A DNA stretch of 5,557 nt from Deltaproteobacteria bacterium (GTDB lineage Bacteria > Desulfobacterota > Desulfobacteria > Desulfobacterales > Desulfatirhabdiaceae): NCBI GenBank assembly GCA_026388755.1, contig JAPLJE010000491.1, positions 1 through 5,557 on the forward strand, read 5' to 3'. This document shows, one piece after another, positions 1 to 5,557 of the stretch. Position numbers and translations under genes: made by a program. Under the pieces are notes generated by a model. The model did not search any database, had not been told where the DNA came from, and saw only the letters and a program-made list of their open reading frames with translations. The stretch's first letter is position 1; every line of letters begins with the position of its first letter.

Positions 1-13
1 GAACTCAAATCCT

Positions 14-1192
14 TCACCGAGCGATTGACTGCTGGTTACTGACCGCCGATTTCATACGTCTCAGGGCTTCATCCAGGGTGGCTCTGGGACATCCAAAATT
101 AAGGCGCAGAAATCCGGGGCTGCCGAATTCCGCTCCATCGGATAGACCGACACCAGCATTTTCAAAAAAACCTGTGGGATCTTCCAGTCCGGATTTCCGT
201 GCATCGATCCAGGAAAGATAGGTGGCTTCCGTATGACAAATGGAAAGCCCTCTCATTTGCGATATGGCCGAGAACACCCGGTCTCGGTTGTCTCTCAGGC
301 AGTCCAAAAGCTGCATCAGCCACTGGCTGGTATCCTGATAAGCGGCCAGTGCCGCAGTGTTGGCCAGAACATTGACGCGGGGGACGATGCCGGCCATTGC
401 CTGAACAAAGCGACGGCGGATATCCGCATTTGAAATGACCGCAAAGGAGCATCCCAGTCCGGCGATGTTGTAAGTTTTGCTGGGCGCCATCAGAGTGATG
501 GTGCGGTTCTGAAGGTCTTTTCCCAATACGGCAAAGGGGATGTGACATTTATCCTTATCCAGGATCATTCCGCAATGAATTTCATCGGAGCACACGATTA
601 GATCGTGTTTTTCACAGATAGCGGCGACTCGTACCAGTTCATCCTGGGCAAACACCCTTCCGACCGGGTTGTGGGGGTTGCATAGCATAAAAAGCCGGGT
701 TTTTGGTGTGATGGCTTTTTCCACTTTCTCAAAATCAAACCCCCATTTTCCATCACTGTATTCCAGCGGCACCTGGACAACATTTCGATCGAAATGAAGC
801 GGCGCCGTTAGAAACGGCGGATAAACCGGAATGGCGGTCAGGACATCATCCCCTGGATTCCCGACGGACCTGCAAGTGACGTTCAAACCGGTGACCAGTC
901 CGGGAAGCCAAACCAACCAATCCGGATGAACCTGCCATTTATATTGCTCAAAAAGCATGGAAACGGCAATCTCAATAAGGGCTTGCGGTGCAATGGCATA
1001 TCCGAAAATACCATGTTCAACCCGGTCTTGAAGAGCCTTCAGGACTGCCGGCGGGGATTTAAAATCCATGTCCGCCACCCACAAGGGAAGAATATCCCGG
1101 CCTTTGTACTTGTCCCATTTCAAGCTGGCCGTATTGCGGCGCTCTATAACGGTATGAAAATCGAATGTGTTGCTGTTATGGGTCACGAACAT
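14..1192 (-). CDS. patB: MalY/PatB-family PLP-dependent C-S lyase / aminotransferase
   Basis: This is a 392-residue cytosolic fold-type I PLP enzyme of the MalY/PatB group. Characterised members cleave the C-S bond of cystathionine or cysteine conjugates, giving pyruvate, ammonia and a thiol, and some also transaminate. Visible hallmarks are the N-terminal SLKWDKY (23-29), LPLWVADMDF (35-44), YPPF near 124, NPHNPVGR (172-179) and SDEIH with the PLP-pyridine Asp203. APSKTYNIAG (236-245) places the Schiff-base lysine at K239, and LRLNFGCPR near 362-370 carries the expected carboxylate-binding Arg363. Length matches the family (about 385-395). The ATG at 1192 is the first possible start, because an in-frame TGA lies two codons upstream (1196-1198). 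No strong Shine-Dalgarno is visible, and homologues usually begin near residue 9-10, so the true start could be slightly internal. The gene is divergent from the DUF2914-cdaA cluster. The family call is secure; the exact substrate (cystathionine or another beta-C-S compound) cannot be read from the sequence. Confidence 0.93.
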   Translation of the reverse strand: MFVTHNSNTFDFHTVIERRNTASLKWDKYKGRDILPLWVADMDFKSPPAVLKALQDRVEHGIFGYAIAPQALIEIAVSMLFEQYKWQVHPDWLVWLPGLVTGLNVTCRSVGNPGDDVLTAIPVYPPFLTAPLHFDRNVVQVPLEYSDGKWGFDFEKVEKAITPKTRLFMLCNPHNPVGRVFAQDELVRVAAICEKHDLIVCSDEIHCGMILDKDKCHIPFAVLGKDLQNRTITLMAPSKTYNIAGLGCSFAVISNADIRRRFVQAMAGIVPRVNVLANTAALAAYQDTSQWLMQLLDCLRDNRDRVFSAISQMRGLSICHTEATYLSWIDARKSGLEDPTGFFENAGVGLSDGAEFGSPGFLRLNFGCPRATLDEALRRMKSAVSNQQSIAR

Positions 1193-1230
1193 CCATCATG
1201 CATGGGGTTAATGAACTCGAATTAATTAGC

Positions 1231-1259
1231 CTTATAAGATGATAGGAAAATGCGTTCAA
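1231..1259 (-). promoter_or_regulatory. Putative sigma70-type promoter for the PatB-like gene
   Basis: On the minus strand, TTGAAC (plus positions 1254-1259; 4/6 to TTGACA) is followed after 17 nt by TATAAG (1231-1236; 5/6 to TATAAT). Transcription would start near 1224, leaving a leader of about 32 nt before the ATG at 1192. The spacing is ideal and the region is AT-rich. It was found by eye only, and the match could be chance in AT-rich DNA. Confidence 0.45.
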
Positions 1260-1291
1260 TTTTGCAATTGATATTTAGGCTGCTTTCCTTC

Positions 1292-1320
1292 TTGACTATC
1301 CACTGGTTTTCATCCAGAAT
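1292..1320 (+). promoter_or_regulatory. Putative sigma70-type promoter for the DUF2914-cdaA-rnd cluster
   Basis: TTGACT (1292-1297; 5/6 to TTGACA) is separated by 17 nt from CAGAAT (1315-1320; 4/6 to TATAAT). A start near 1327 would give a long leader of about 135 nt before the ATG at 1462. The -10 is weak, so this is a candidate only. I see no clear operator or riboswitch-like structure in the leader. Confidence 0.35.
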
Positions 1321-1461
1321 CAAAACTAAAAAAAACGATGCATTGCCAAGTTACCATGAAAAATCCCATCCAATTCTTTCCGTGTTCAATATCGATACAG
1401 TTTCCACTTTTTTCAAAAAATCCATACTGTTTTGGTTTGCTCAAAAATCAATGGAGTCAAC

Positions 1462-1893
1462 ATGGTGTATTTTAATAAATGGAAGATGGCCATGGGGGGT
1501 GCTGCAATCCTTCTGTGCCTTGGCGCCTTTTGTGATAAAGATGGCCTGAACTGGGCCGCCGCCGCGGATAAACTGACATTAACCTCTGCGGTCATGTGTG
1601 AAGATGTCCAGGAACGTCTGCCGCTATACGAAGGGGTTGTGTTTTCCATCGGTATCGGCAAGATTTTCTGTTATACCTTGTTCGACCCTGTGCCCGAAAA
1701 GACGGTCATTATGCACAACTGGTACAATCGGGATAATCTAAGCACGAAAATCAAGCTACCGCTTCAGCCGCCCCGTTGGACCACTTACAGCGCCATTCAG
1801 CTTCGGGAATCGGATAAAGGACCCTGGCGGGTAGAAATCACCGATTCTGAAGGCCGAATTCTGCAGGTTCTTCGATTCAGCGTTACGGAATAA
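1462..1893 (+). CDS. Exported DUF2914-domain protein
   Basis: This is a 143-residue protein. Its N-terminus has the form of a signal peptide or anchor: basic residues in the first 8, a hydrophobic stretch at about 9-23, then an Ala-rich AAAAD site (32-36) suited to signal peptidase cleavage. A Cys at 24 follows LGAF, which is a poor lipobox. From about 38 to the end it fits DUF2914: AVMCEDVQERLP (43-54), a Phe/Ile/Gly strand, FCYTLFDPV (69-77), the diagnostic MHNWY (84-88), PRWTTYSAIQL (104-114), GPWRVEITDSEGRIL (120-134) and a closing RFSV. DUF2914 has no established biochemical function. The ATG at 1462 is preferred over the upstream TTG at 1432 because GGAG (1453-1456) sits 5 nt before it. 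Only 5 nt separate its stop from the cdaA start, so the two are probably co-translated. I infer a periplasmic role near the cyclase membrane complex; that is unproven. Confidence 0.85.
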   Translation: MVYFNKWKMAMGGAAILLCLGAFCDKDGLNWAAAADKLTLTSAVMCEDVQERLPLYEGVVFSIGIGKIFCYTLFDPVPEKTVIMHNWYNRDNLSTKIKLPLQPPRWTTYSAIQLRESDKGPWRVEITDSEGRILQVLRFSVTE

Positions 1894-1898
1894 GGGCT

Positions 1899-3344
1899 AT
1901 GGACGGTTTTCTGATTTTTCTTCAGAGTATTCGATGGCAGGATGTCGTGGATATCACCTTGTGCAGTTATATCCTCTTCCGCTGTTATGTTATTTTCAGA
2001 ATCACCAATGCATTTCGAATACTTATCGGTCTGGCGTTCTTGTGGATCTTTCAGCGCCTTGCCGTCTCAATCGGCCTGATTGTAACCAGCTGGGTCATTC
2101 AGGGCATCACAGCCGTTGCTGCGTTAATCATCATTGTCGTGTTTCGAAACGAAATCCGGAGTGTTTTTCAAGTCAAAAACATCAAGACCTTGTTTTGGGG
2201 GCTTCCTCAGCAACCTTTTCATACCCCCGTCCAGATCATCGCAGACAGCGTCATGGATCTGGCCAGAAAGCGAATCGGCGCGTTGATTGTTTTTCCAGGC
2301 AAGGAAGATATCAACGAGAAGATTCAAAACGGCATCCTCTGGGATGGCGCCATTTCCAAGGAAATGATCACCAGTATTTTCTGGGAAGACAACCCGGTTC
2401 ACGATGGGGCCATCATCATCGAAGACGATCGCATTCATGAAGTTGGGGTCATTCTTCCCCTTTCTCACCGTCAGGAACTGCCTTCCTATTATGGAACGCG
2501 GCACCGGGCTGCAGTGGGCCTGGCTGAATCCACGGATTCCCTGATTGTGGTTGTTTCCGAGGAACGCGGAACCGTTCAGGTCGTGAAAGGTTCCACGATT
2601 ACGCCGGTGTTGAAAAAAGATGACCTGGAAAAACATCTCCAGCAGCACCTGGGGTTGGTTGTTAAGGATCCGTCCGGCCAGAAAAAGGAAAAAATCGAGA
2701 TCCGCATTGCCGCTATGGTTTCCGTTATTTTGATTACCAGCGTATGGTTGACGATTGCCCGGGGACTGGACACCCTGGTCACATTTGAAATACCGATAGA
2801 ATACATGAACCGTAATCCCGGCATGGAAATCCTGGATGCCTCCGTCAACAGCATCAAAATACAACTTGGCGGCTCGGGACCATTGATGAGAGCCCTTCGT
2901 CCAGAACATGTGCGGGTAAAAATTGATTTGGGCAAATCGGTTGTCGGGCAGAATATTTATACTATCACCAATGAAAACATTTCACTGCCACCCGGCATTA
3001 TTTTAAAAAGCTTTGATCCGGCAGTTGTGGAAGTCACCCTGGATGTTCCGGACAAAAAAGATCTGCCGGTTCAGGTGGACTGGACCGGAAAACTGCCTGA
3101 AAACCTGAGAATGGAGAAAGTCACAATAGAGCCGAGCATCGTACAGATCATCGGCGGCAAACAATTATTGAAAAATATCACCACCGTCTATACCGAAAAA
3201 ATTCCTCTGGAATCGATTCAATCTTCCAGAACTGTTATTGCCAATCTGGCGTTAAGTCCTGCATCACTGAAGGTGGCACCGGGATTCAAGGATAAAATTG
3301 CCGTTGAATGCACTGTTAAAGACCTGTCCAAAAACGGCCAATAA
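1899..3344 (+). CDS. cdaA: Membrane diadenylate cyclase with C-terminal YbbR domains (CdaA-CdaR fusion)
   Basis: This 481-residue protein condenses two ATP into cyclic di-AMP. Three hydrophobic helices (about 15-34, 38-57 and 60-82) precede a short basic linker with RNEIRSVF (83-90), as in CdaA/DacA. The DAC (DisA_N) domain spans about 105-250. It carries IGALIVF (126-132), the catalytic NPVHDGA with DGA at 169-171, the ATP-binding GTRHRAAVGLAE with RHR at 201-203, and VVSEERGTV near 218-225, so it should be active. A charged stretch (256-268) leads to a fourth membrane helix (about 269-287). Two YbbR-like beta repeats follow (about 291-383 and 386-475), with spans such as LRPEHVRVKIDL and LPPGI. 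Firmicute CdaA is about 270 residues and CdaR is a separate protein, so this is a fusion of enzyme and regulator. The ATG at 1899 follows AAGGG, which overlaps the previous stop. Topology predicts a cytosolic DAC and extracytoplasmic YbbR repeats. No glmM follows, unlike the Firmicute cdaA-cdaR-glmM operon. Confidence 0.93.
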   Translation: MDGFLIFLQSIRWQDVVDITLCSYILFRCYVIFRITNAFRILIGLAFLWIFQRLAVSIGLIVTSWVIQGITAVAALIIIVVFRNEIRSVFQVKNIKTLFWGLPQQPFHTPVQIIADSVMDLARKRIGALIVFPGKEDINEKIQNGILWDGAISKEMITSIFWEDNPVHDGAIIIEDDRIHEVGVILPLSHRQELPSYYGTRHRAAVGLAESTDSLIVVVSEERGTVQVVKGSTITPVLKKDDLEKHLQQHLGLVVKDPSGQKKEKIEIRIAAMVSVILITSVWLTIARGLDTLVTFEIPIEYMNRNPGMEILDASVNSIKIQLGGSGPLMRALRPEHVRVKIDLGKSVVGQNIYTITNENISLPPGIILKSFDPAVVEVTLDVPDKKDLPVQVDWTGKLPENLRMEKVTIEPSIVQIIGGKQLLKNITTVYTEKIPLESIQSSRTVIANLALSPASLKVAPGFKDKIAVECTVKDLSKNGQ

Positions 3345-3353
3345 GTATATTTG

Positions 3354-3359
3354 AAAGGA
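3354..3359 (+). promoter_or_regulatory. Ribosome binding site for the RNase D gene (decides its start)
   Basis: AAAGGA lies 10 nt after the cdaA stop and ends 8 nt before the ATT at 3368. No ATG, GTG or TTG in the exonuclease frame falls at a usable distance. This site is therefore the main positional evidence for the non-standard start. Confidence 0.6.
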
Positions 3360-3367
3360 AAAAGACG

Positions 3368-4549
3368 ATTCGTCCATTCACGAAAATACCTTATCAACTC
3401 ATTACGACCCCGCAGGATCTTGAAAAAACAGCCGGTATCCTGGAAATTGAAGAAACCGTGGGCATTGACCTTGAAGCCGACTCCTTGTTTCACTATCAGG
3501 AAAAGGTCTGTCTGGTTCAGATCGCAACCCCTTGCGCCTGTTTTCTGGTGGATCCGCTTCAGATTGGTGGTCTTTCTCCTCTCAAACCGTTTTTTGCAAA
3601 TCCCGATATTCGAAAAGTGTTTCATGGATCGGATTATGACATTCGCAGCCTGTACAAGGATTTTTCCATTGAGGTGAAAAATCTTTTTGATACCCAACTG
3701 GCTTGCCGTTTTCTGGGAATGCAGTTTACCGGACTCGATGCTGTCCTGAATCTTTTTTACAATATCCGCCTTGAAAAGAAATTCCAGAAAAAAGACTGGT
3801 CTCAACGACCCCTGCCCGATGAGATGTTGGCGTATGCCTCTCAAGACGCCATTTATCTGAATGCATTATCCAAAAAGCTAGAAGAAAGACTGATTGAGAC
3901 CGGCCGTCTGAACTGGTTTCTTCAGGAATGCGATATCCAGAGCTTAGTTCGGACCTCCGCGGCCAATGGCGACCCGCGTTTTTTGAAATTCAAGGGTGCG
4001 GGCCGACTGGGCCGAAGGTCGCTTGCTGTTCTGGAAGTTCTTCTGGAATTGCGGGATTCTATTGCCAAAATTATTGACAGGCCCCTCTATCAGGTTATTC
4101 ACAACGAAGTGTTGCTGAAACTGGCAATCGAAAAACCCCGGGACATGAATCACCTTAAAGGGCTTGAGGTGTTAAGCATCAAGCAGCTCAATCGTTATGG
4201 CCAGCAGGTGCTGAATGCCATTCACGCAGCCATGGATCTTGATCCATCCGTGCTGCCGGCTTATCCCCGGAACCACGAACCGGTTCCAGGCGCGCAGATT
4301 TCCGTCCGGATAGCGGCACTGAAAAAATGGCGTGAATCCACGGCAACTTACCTGGAAATCGAATCGGGCCTCTTATGCAACAATGCACTCATTACAGCCA
4401 TTTCTCAGAAAAACCCGCAACATGTCGAGGCGCTTTACGCGATTGAGGGAATCAAACCCTGGCAGATCGAAGCAGTGGGAAAACAGATTGTTGCCGTGTT
4501 GCAGGATAGCTCCGATGCAGGCATTTCAGATCAATCAATACCCAGATAG
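3368..4549 (+). CDS. rnd: Ribonuclease D-type 3'-5' exonuclease (DEDDy) with HRDC domain, probable ATT start
   Basis: The protein is about 393 residues if started at ATT 3368 (E. coli RNase D is 375). RNase D trims the 3' ends of tRNA and other stable RNAs in the cytosol. The DEDDy exonuclease motifs are complete: GIDLEAD (Exo I, D34 and E36), VFHGSDYDIRSL (Exo II, D91) and YASQDAIYL (Exo III, Y156 and D160). An HRDC domain follows at about 205-292 (AVLEVLLELRDSIAK..., NHLKGLEVLS), then a second, weaker HRDC-like region at about 310-380. Between the in-frame TAA at 3317 and the first standard codon, GTG 3458, there is no ATG, GTG or TTG. GTG 3458 encodes the Val directly before the Exo I strand, so starting there would delete the N-terminal ITTPQDLEKTAGILE segment typical of the fold. 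ATT 3368 sits 8 nt after AAAGGA; CTG 3440 is a weaker alternative. The gene lies 23 nt after cdaA and overlaps livF tail to tail. The function is secure; the start is inferred. Confidence 0.85.
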   Translation: MRPFTKIPYQLITTPQDLEKTAGILEIEETVGIDLEADSLFHYQEKVCLVQIATPCACFLVDPLQIGGLSPLKPFFANPDIRKVFHGSDYDIRSLYKDFSIEVKNLFDTQLACRFLGMQFTGLDAVLNLFYNIRLEKKFQKKDWSQRPLPDEMLAYASQDAIYLNALSKKLEERLIETGRLNWFLQECDIQSLVRTSAANGDPRFLKFKGAGRLGRRSLAVLEVLLELRDSIAKIIDRPLYQVIHNEVLLKLAIEKPRDMNHLKGLEVLSIKQLNRYGQQVLNAIHAAMDLDPSVLPAYPRNHEPVPGAQISVRIAALKKWRESTATYLEIESGLLCNNALITAISQKNPQHVEALYAIEGIKPWQIEAVGKQIVAVLQDSSDAGISDQSIPR

Positions 4550-5244
4550 GCTTTTTGTACCATTTCGTTGCGATTCAGGTTGGCTGCCGTGTCGTTGATT
4601 ATAATCTCACCGTTTTGGAGCACATAACCCCGGTGTGCAATGGAAAGGGCCATCAGCGCATTCTGTTCCACCAGCAGGATGGTTGTGCCCTTCTCGTTCA
4701 AGGCCTTGACGATATCAAAGATCAGCTCCACCAGGAGAGGTGAAAGCCCCATGGAAGGTTCGTCGAGCATCAAAATGCGCGGATTCATCATCAGTCCGCG
4801 GGCAATTGCGAGCATCTGTTGCTCACCGCCCGAAAGGGTGCCACCATACTGGCCGATCCGTTCTTTAAGGCGCGGAAACATTTCAAAACCGTATTCCATC
4901 CGGCGTTCAATCTCCACCGGGTCATCCACGGTGAATGCACCCATTTCCAGGTTTTCCTTGACAGTCAGTTTCGGAAAAATCCCCCGACCCTCAGGCACAT
5001 GCCCGAGGCCTGCAAGGACAATGGCATGCGGTTTCATATGAGAGATATCCTTGCCGCTCAGCAGAACCTTCCCCTGCTTGGGGTGTATTAAACCGGAGAT
5101 GGTGCGCAGCGTTGTGCTCTTGCCGGCACCGTTCGAGCCGATTAAGGTTACGATCTCGCCTTCGTTGACCGCAACCGAGATACCTTTCAGGGCATGGATA
5201 TGGCCATAGAAGCTGTGAATGTCATGAAGGGATAAGAGGCTCAT
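4531..5244 (-). CDS. livF: Branched-chain amino-acid ABC transporter ATPase LivF
   Basis: This 237-residue cytosolic ATPase is one of the two nucleotide-binding subunits that power a LivHM-type permease importing leucine, isoleucine, valine or related substrates. It is full length for LivF. Motifs are Walker [10 protein letters not shown] (36-44), the LivF-type Q-loop region VPEGRGIFP (83-91), signature LSGGEQQ (137-143), Walker B ILMLDEP with catalytic Glu162 (157-163), D-loop MGLSP, and switch region LLVEQN (190-195). LivF proteins typically carry Gln here where other ABC ATPases have His. The C-terminal KAYLGID is also typical. The ATG overlaps the livG stop as ATGA, and GAGGAG (plus positions 5253-5258) lies 8 nt upstream inside livG, so translation is probably coupled. 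Urea and amide importers (UrtE, FmdF types) are close relatives; without the binding protein and permeases the substrate cannot be fixed. Confidence 0.93.
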   Translation of the reverse strand: MSLLSLHDIHSFYGHIHALKGISVAVNEGEIVTLIGSNGAGKSTTLRTISGLIHPKQGKVLLSGKDISHMKPHAIVLAGLGHVPEGRGIFPKLTVKENLEMGAFTVDDPVEIERRMEYGFEMFPRLKERIGQYGGTLSGGEQQMLAIARGLMMNPRILMLDEPSMGLSPLLVELIFDIVKALNEKGTTILLVEQNALMALSIAHRGYVLQNGEIIINDTAANLNRNEMVQKAYLGID

Positions 5245-5557
5245 GCAATCTTCTCCTCATTCTGTCCGGCAACAGCTCCCCGGCCAAGATAGGCCTCGAT
5301 GACCCGTGTGTTGGAACGGATCTCCGCCGGTGTCCCTTCGGCAATTTTCTCGCCGTAATCCATGACGCAAATATGCTCTGAGATATTCATGACCACGCGC
5401 ATGTCGTGTTCGATGAGCAGAATCGTGATACCCTTTTCATCCCGGATACGCCGGAACAGACGGGTGACATCCTCGGTTTCCTGCGGGTTCATGCCGGCGG
5501 CCGGTTCGTCCAGAAGCAGCATGAGCGGGTCGGCGGCCAGGGCCCGGGCAATCTCCA
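5241..5557 (-). CDS. livG: Branched-chain amino-acid ABC transporter ATPase LivG, C-terminal part (5' end outside window)
   Basis: The last 104 residues of a LivG-type ATPase are present, and the open frame continues past the window edge. The visible part starts at [10 protein letters not shown], which follows the ABC signature in intact proteins. It then gives Walker [15 protein letters not shown], the switch histidine in LLIEHDM, and the LivG-type tail [13 protein letters not shown] and VIEAYLGRG. The Met at 5522 lies inside Walker B and is not the start. The family is about 250-260 residues, so roughly 150 are missing upstream. The stop overlaps the livF start by 4 nt. LivG and LivF normally form the asymmetric ATPase pair of one importer, and this order (livG then livF, probably after the livHM permease genes) is usual. 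Confidence 0.93.
   Translation of the reverse strand, partial: EIARALAADPLMLLLDEPAAGMNPQETEDVTRLFRRIRDEKGITILLIEHDMRVVMNISEHICVMDYGEKIAEGTPAEIRSNTRVIEAYLGRGAVAGQNEEKIA

Larger units (their letters stand above)
1193..1461. other. Divergent intergenic region, AT-rich
   Basis: This 269-nt gap between divergent genes is clearly more AT-rich than the flanking coding DNA, with runs such as AAAAAAAC near 1329 and several short T-runs. It holds the two candidate promoters listed separately. A frame opening at the ATG at 1250 exists but lacks family features and runs out of frame into the next gene, so I do not call it. No tRNA, small-RNA hairpin or strong terminator was recognised. Confidence 0.7.

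Noticed and set aside
1432..1461. TTG start extending the DUF2914 protein by 10 residues
   Set aside because: There is no ribosome site before 1432, whereas GGAG sits 5 nt before ATG 1462, and the added residues would disrupt the signal-peptide-like N-terminus.
1250..1549. A 99-codon plus-strand frame starting in the intergenic region with AGG just before its ATG
   Set aside because: The N-terminus is hydrophobic, but the frame overlaps the DUF2914 gene by about 88 nt out of frame, has no conserved pattern, and its Shine-Dalgarno spacing is too short.
2124..2909. A 261-codon open frame on the minus strand inside the cyclase gene
   Set aside because: It is entirely antisense to a clearly conserved gene, has no recognisable domain, and has low-complexity N/H/D-rich content typical of a reverse-frame shadow.
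3351..3677. A TTG-started plus-strand frame just after cdaA
   Set aside because: It is out of frame with the exonuclease, rich in Arg/Lys/Trp with no motif, and its TTG precedes rather than follows the AAAGGA site.
3218..3844. A 208-codon minus-strand open frame spanning the cyclase 3' end and the exonuclease 5' end
   Set aside because: It is antisense to the DEDDy motifs of RNase D and the YbbR tail, and shows no family pattern of its own.
5241..5522. A stand-alone 93-residue ATPase protein starting at the Met at 5522
   Set aside because: The Met lies inside Walker B and the frame is open to the window edge with matching family residues ([10 protein letters not shown]), so this is the tail of livG and not a separate gene.

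Overview
The window looks like a chromosomal stretch from a Gram-negative, probably anaerobic delta-proteobacterium (Desulfobacterota, perhaps Desulfobacterales). That placement is an inference from gene content: a DUF2914 protein next to a membrane diadenylate cyclase, an RNase D with two HRDC-like regions, and a Liv-type amino-acid transporter. It also rests on base composition near 50% GC by eye. No rRNA, tRNA, CRISPR array, insertion sequence or phage gene was seen.

Layout. (1) Positions 14-1192, minus strand: a complete PLP-dependent MalY/PatB-type C-S lyase/aminotransferase. (2) Positions 1193-1461: an AT-rich divergent intergenic region with a plausible sigma70-type promoter on each strand. 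(3) Positions 1462-4549, plus strand: a tight three-gene cluster. It holds a small exported DUF2914 protein, a c-di-AMP synthase fused to YbbR domains (CdaA and CdaR in one chain), and an RNase D-type 3'-5' exonuclease. The gaps are 5 nt and about 23 nt, so the three genes are probably one transcript. (4) Positions 4531-5557, minus strand: livF (complete) and the 3' end of livG, which overlap by ATGA. They are the two ATPase subunits of a branched-chain amino-acid (or related amide/urea) ABC importer. livF and the exonuclease gene meet tail to tail and overlap by 19 nt.

The most interesting part is the central cluster. In Firmicutes the membrane cyclase CdaA and its YbbR-domain regulator CdaR are separate proteins. 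Here one 481-residue chain carries three N-terminal membrane helices, a DAC domain with intact DGA and RHR motifs, a fourth membrane helix, and about two YbbR-like repeats predicted to lie outside the membrane. A secreted DUF2914 protein is encoded just upstream and may act in the same compartment. The downstream exonuclease gene appears to lack any ATG, GTG or TTG start consistent with its fold. The best reading is initiation at an ATT codon (3368) behind a well-placed AAAGGA, which is a rare start type.
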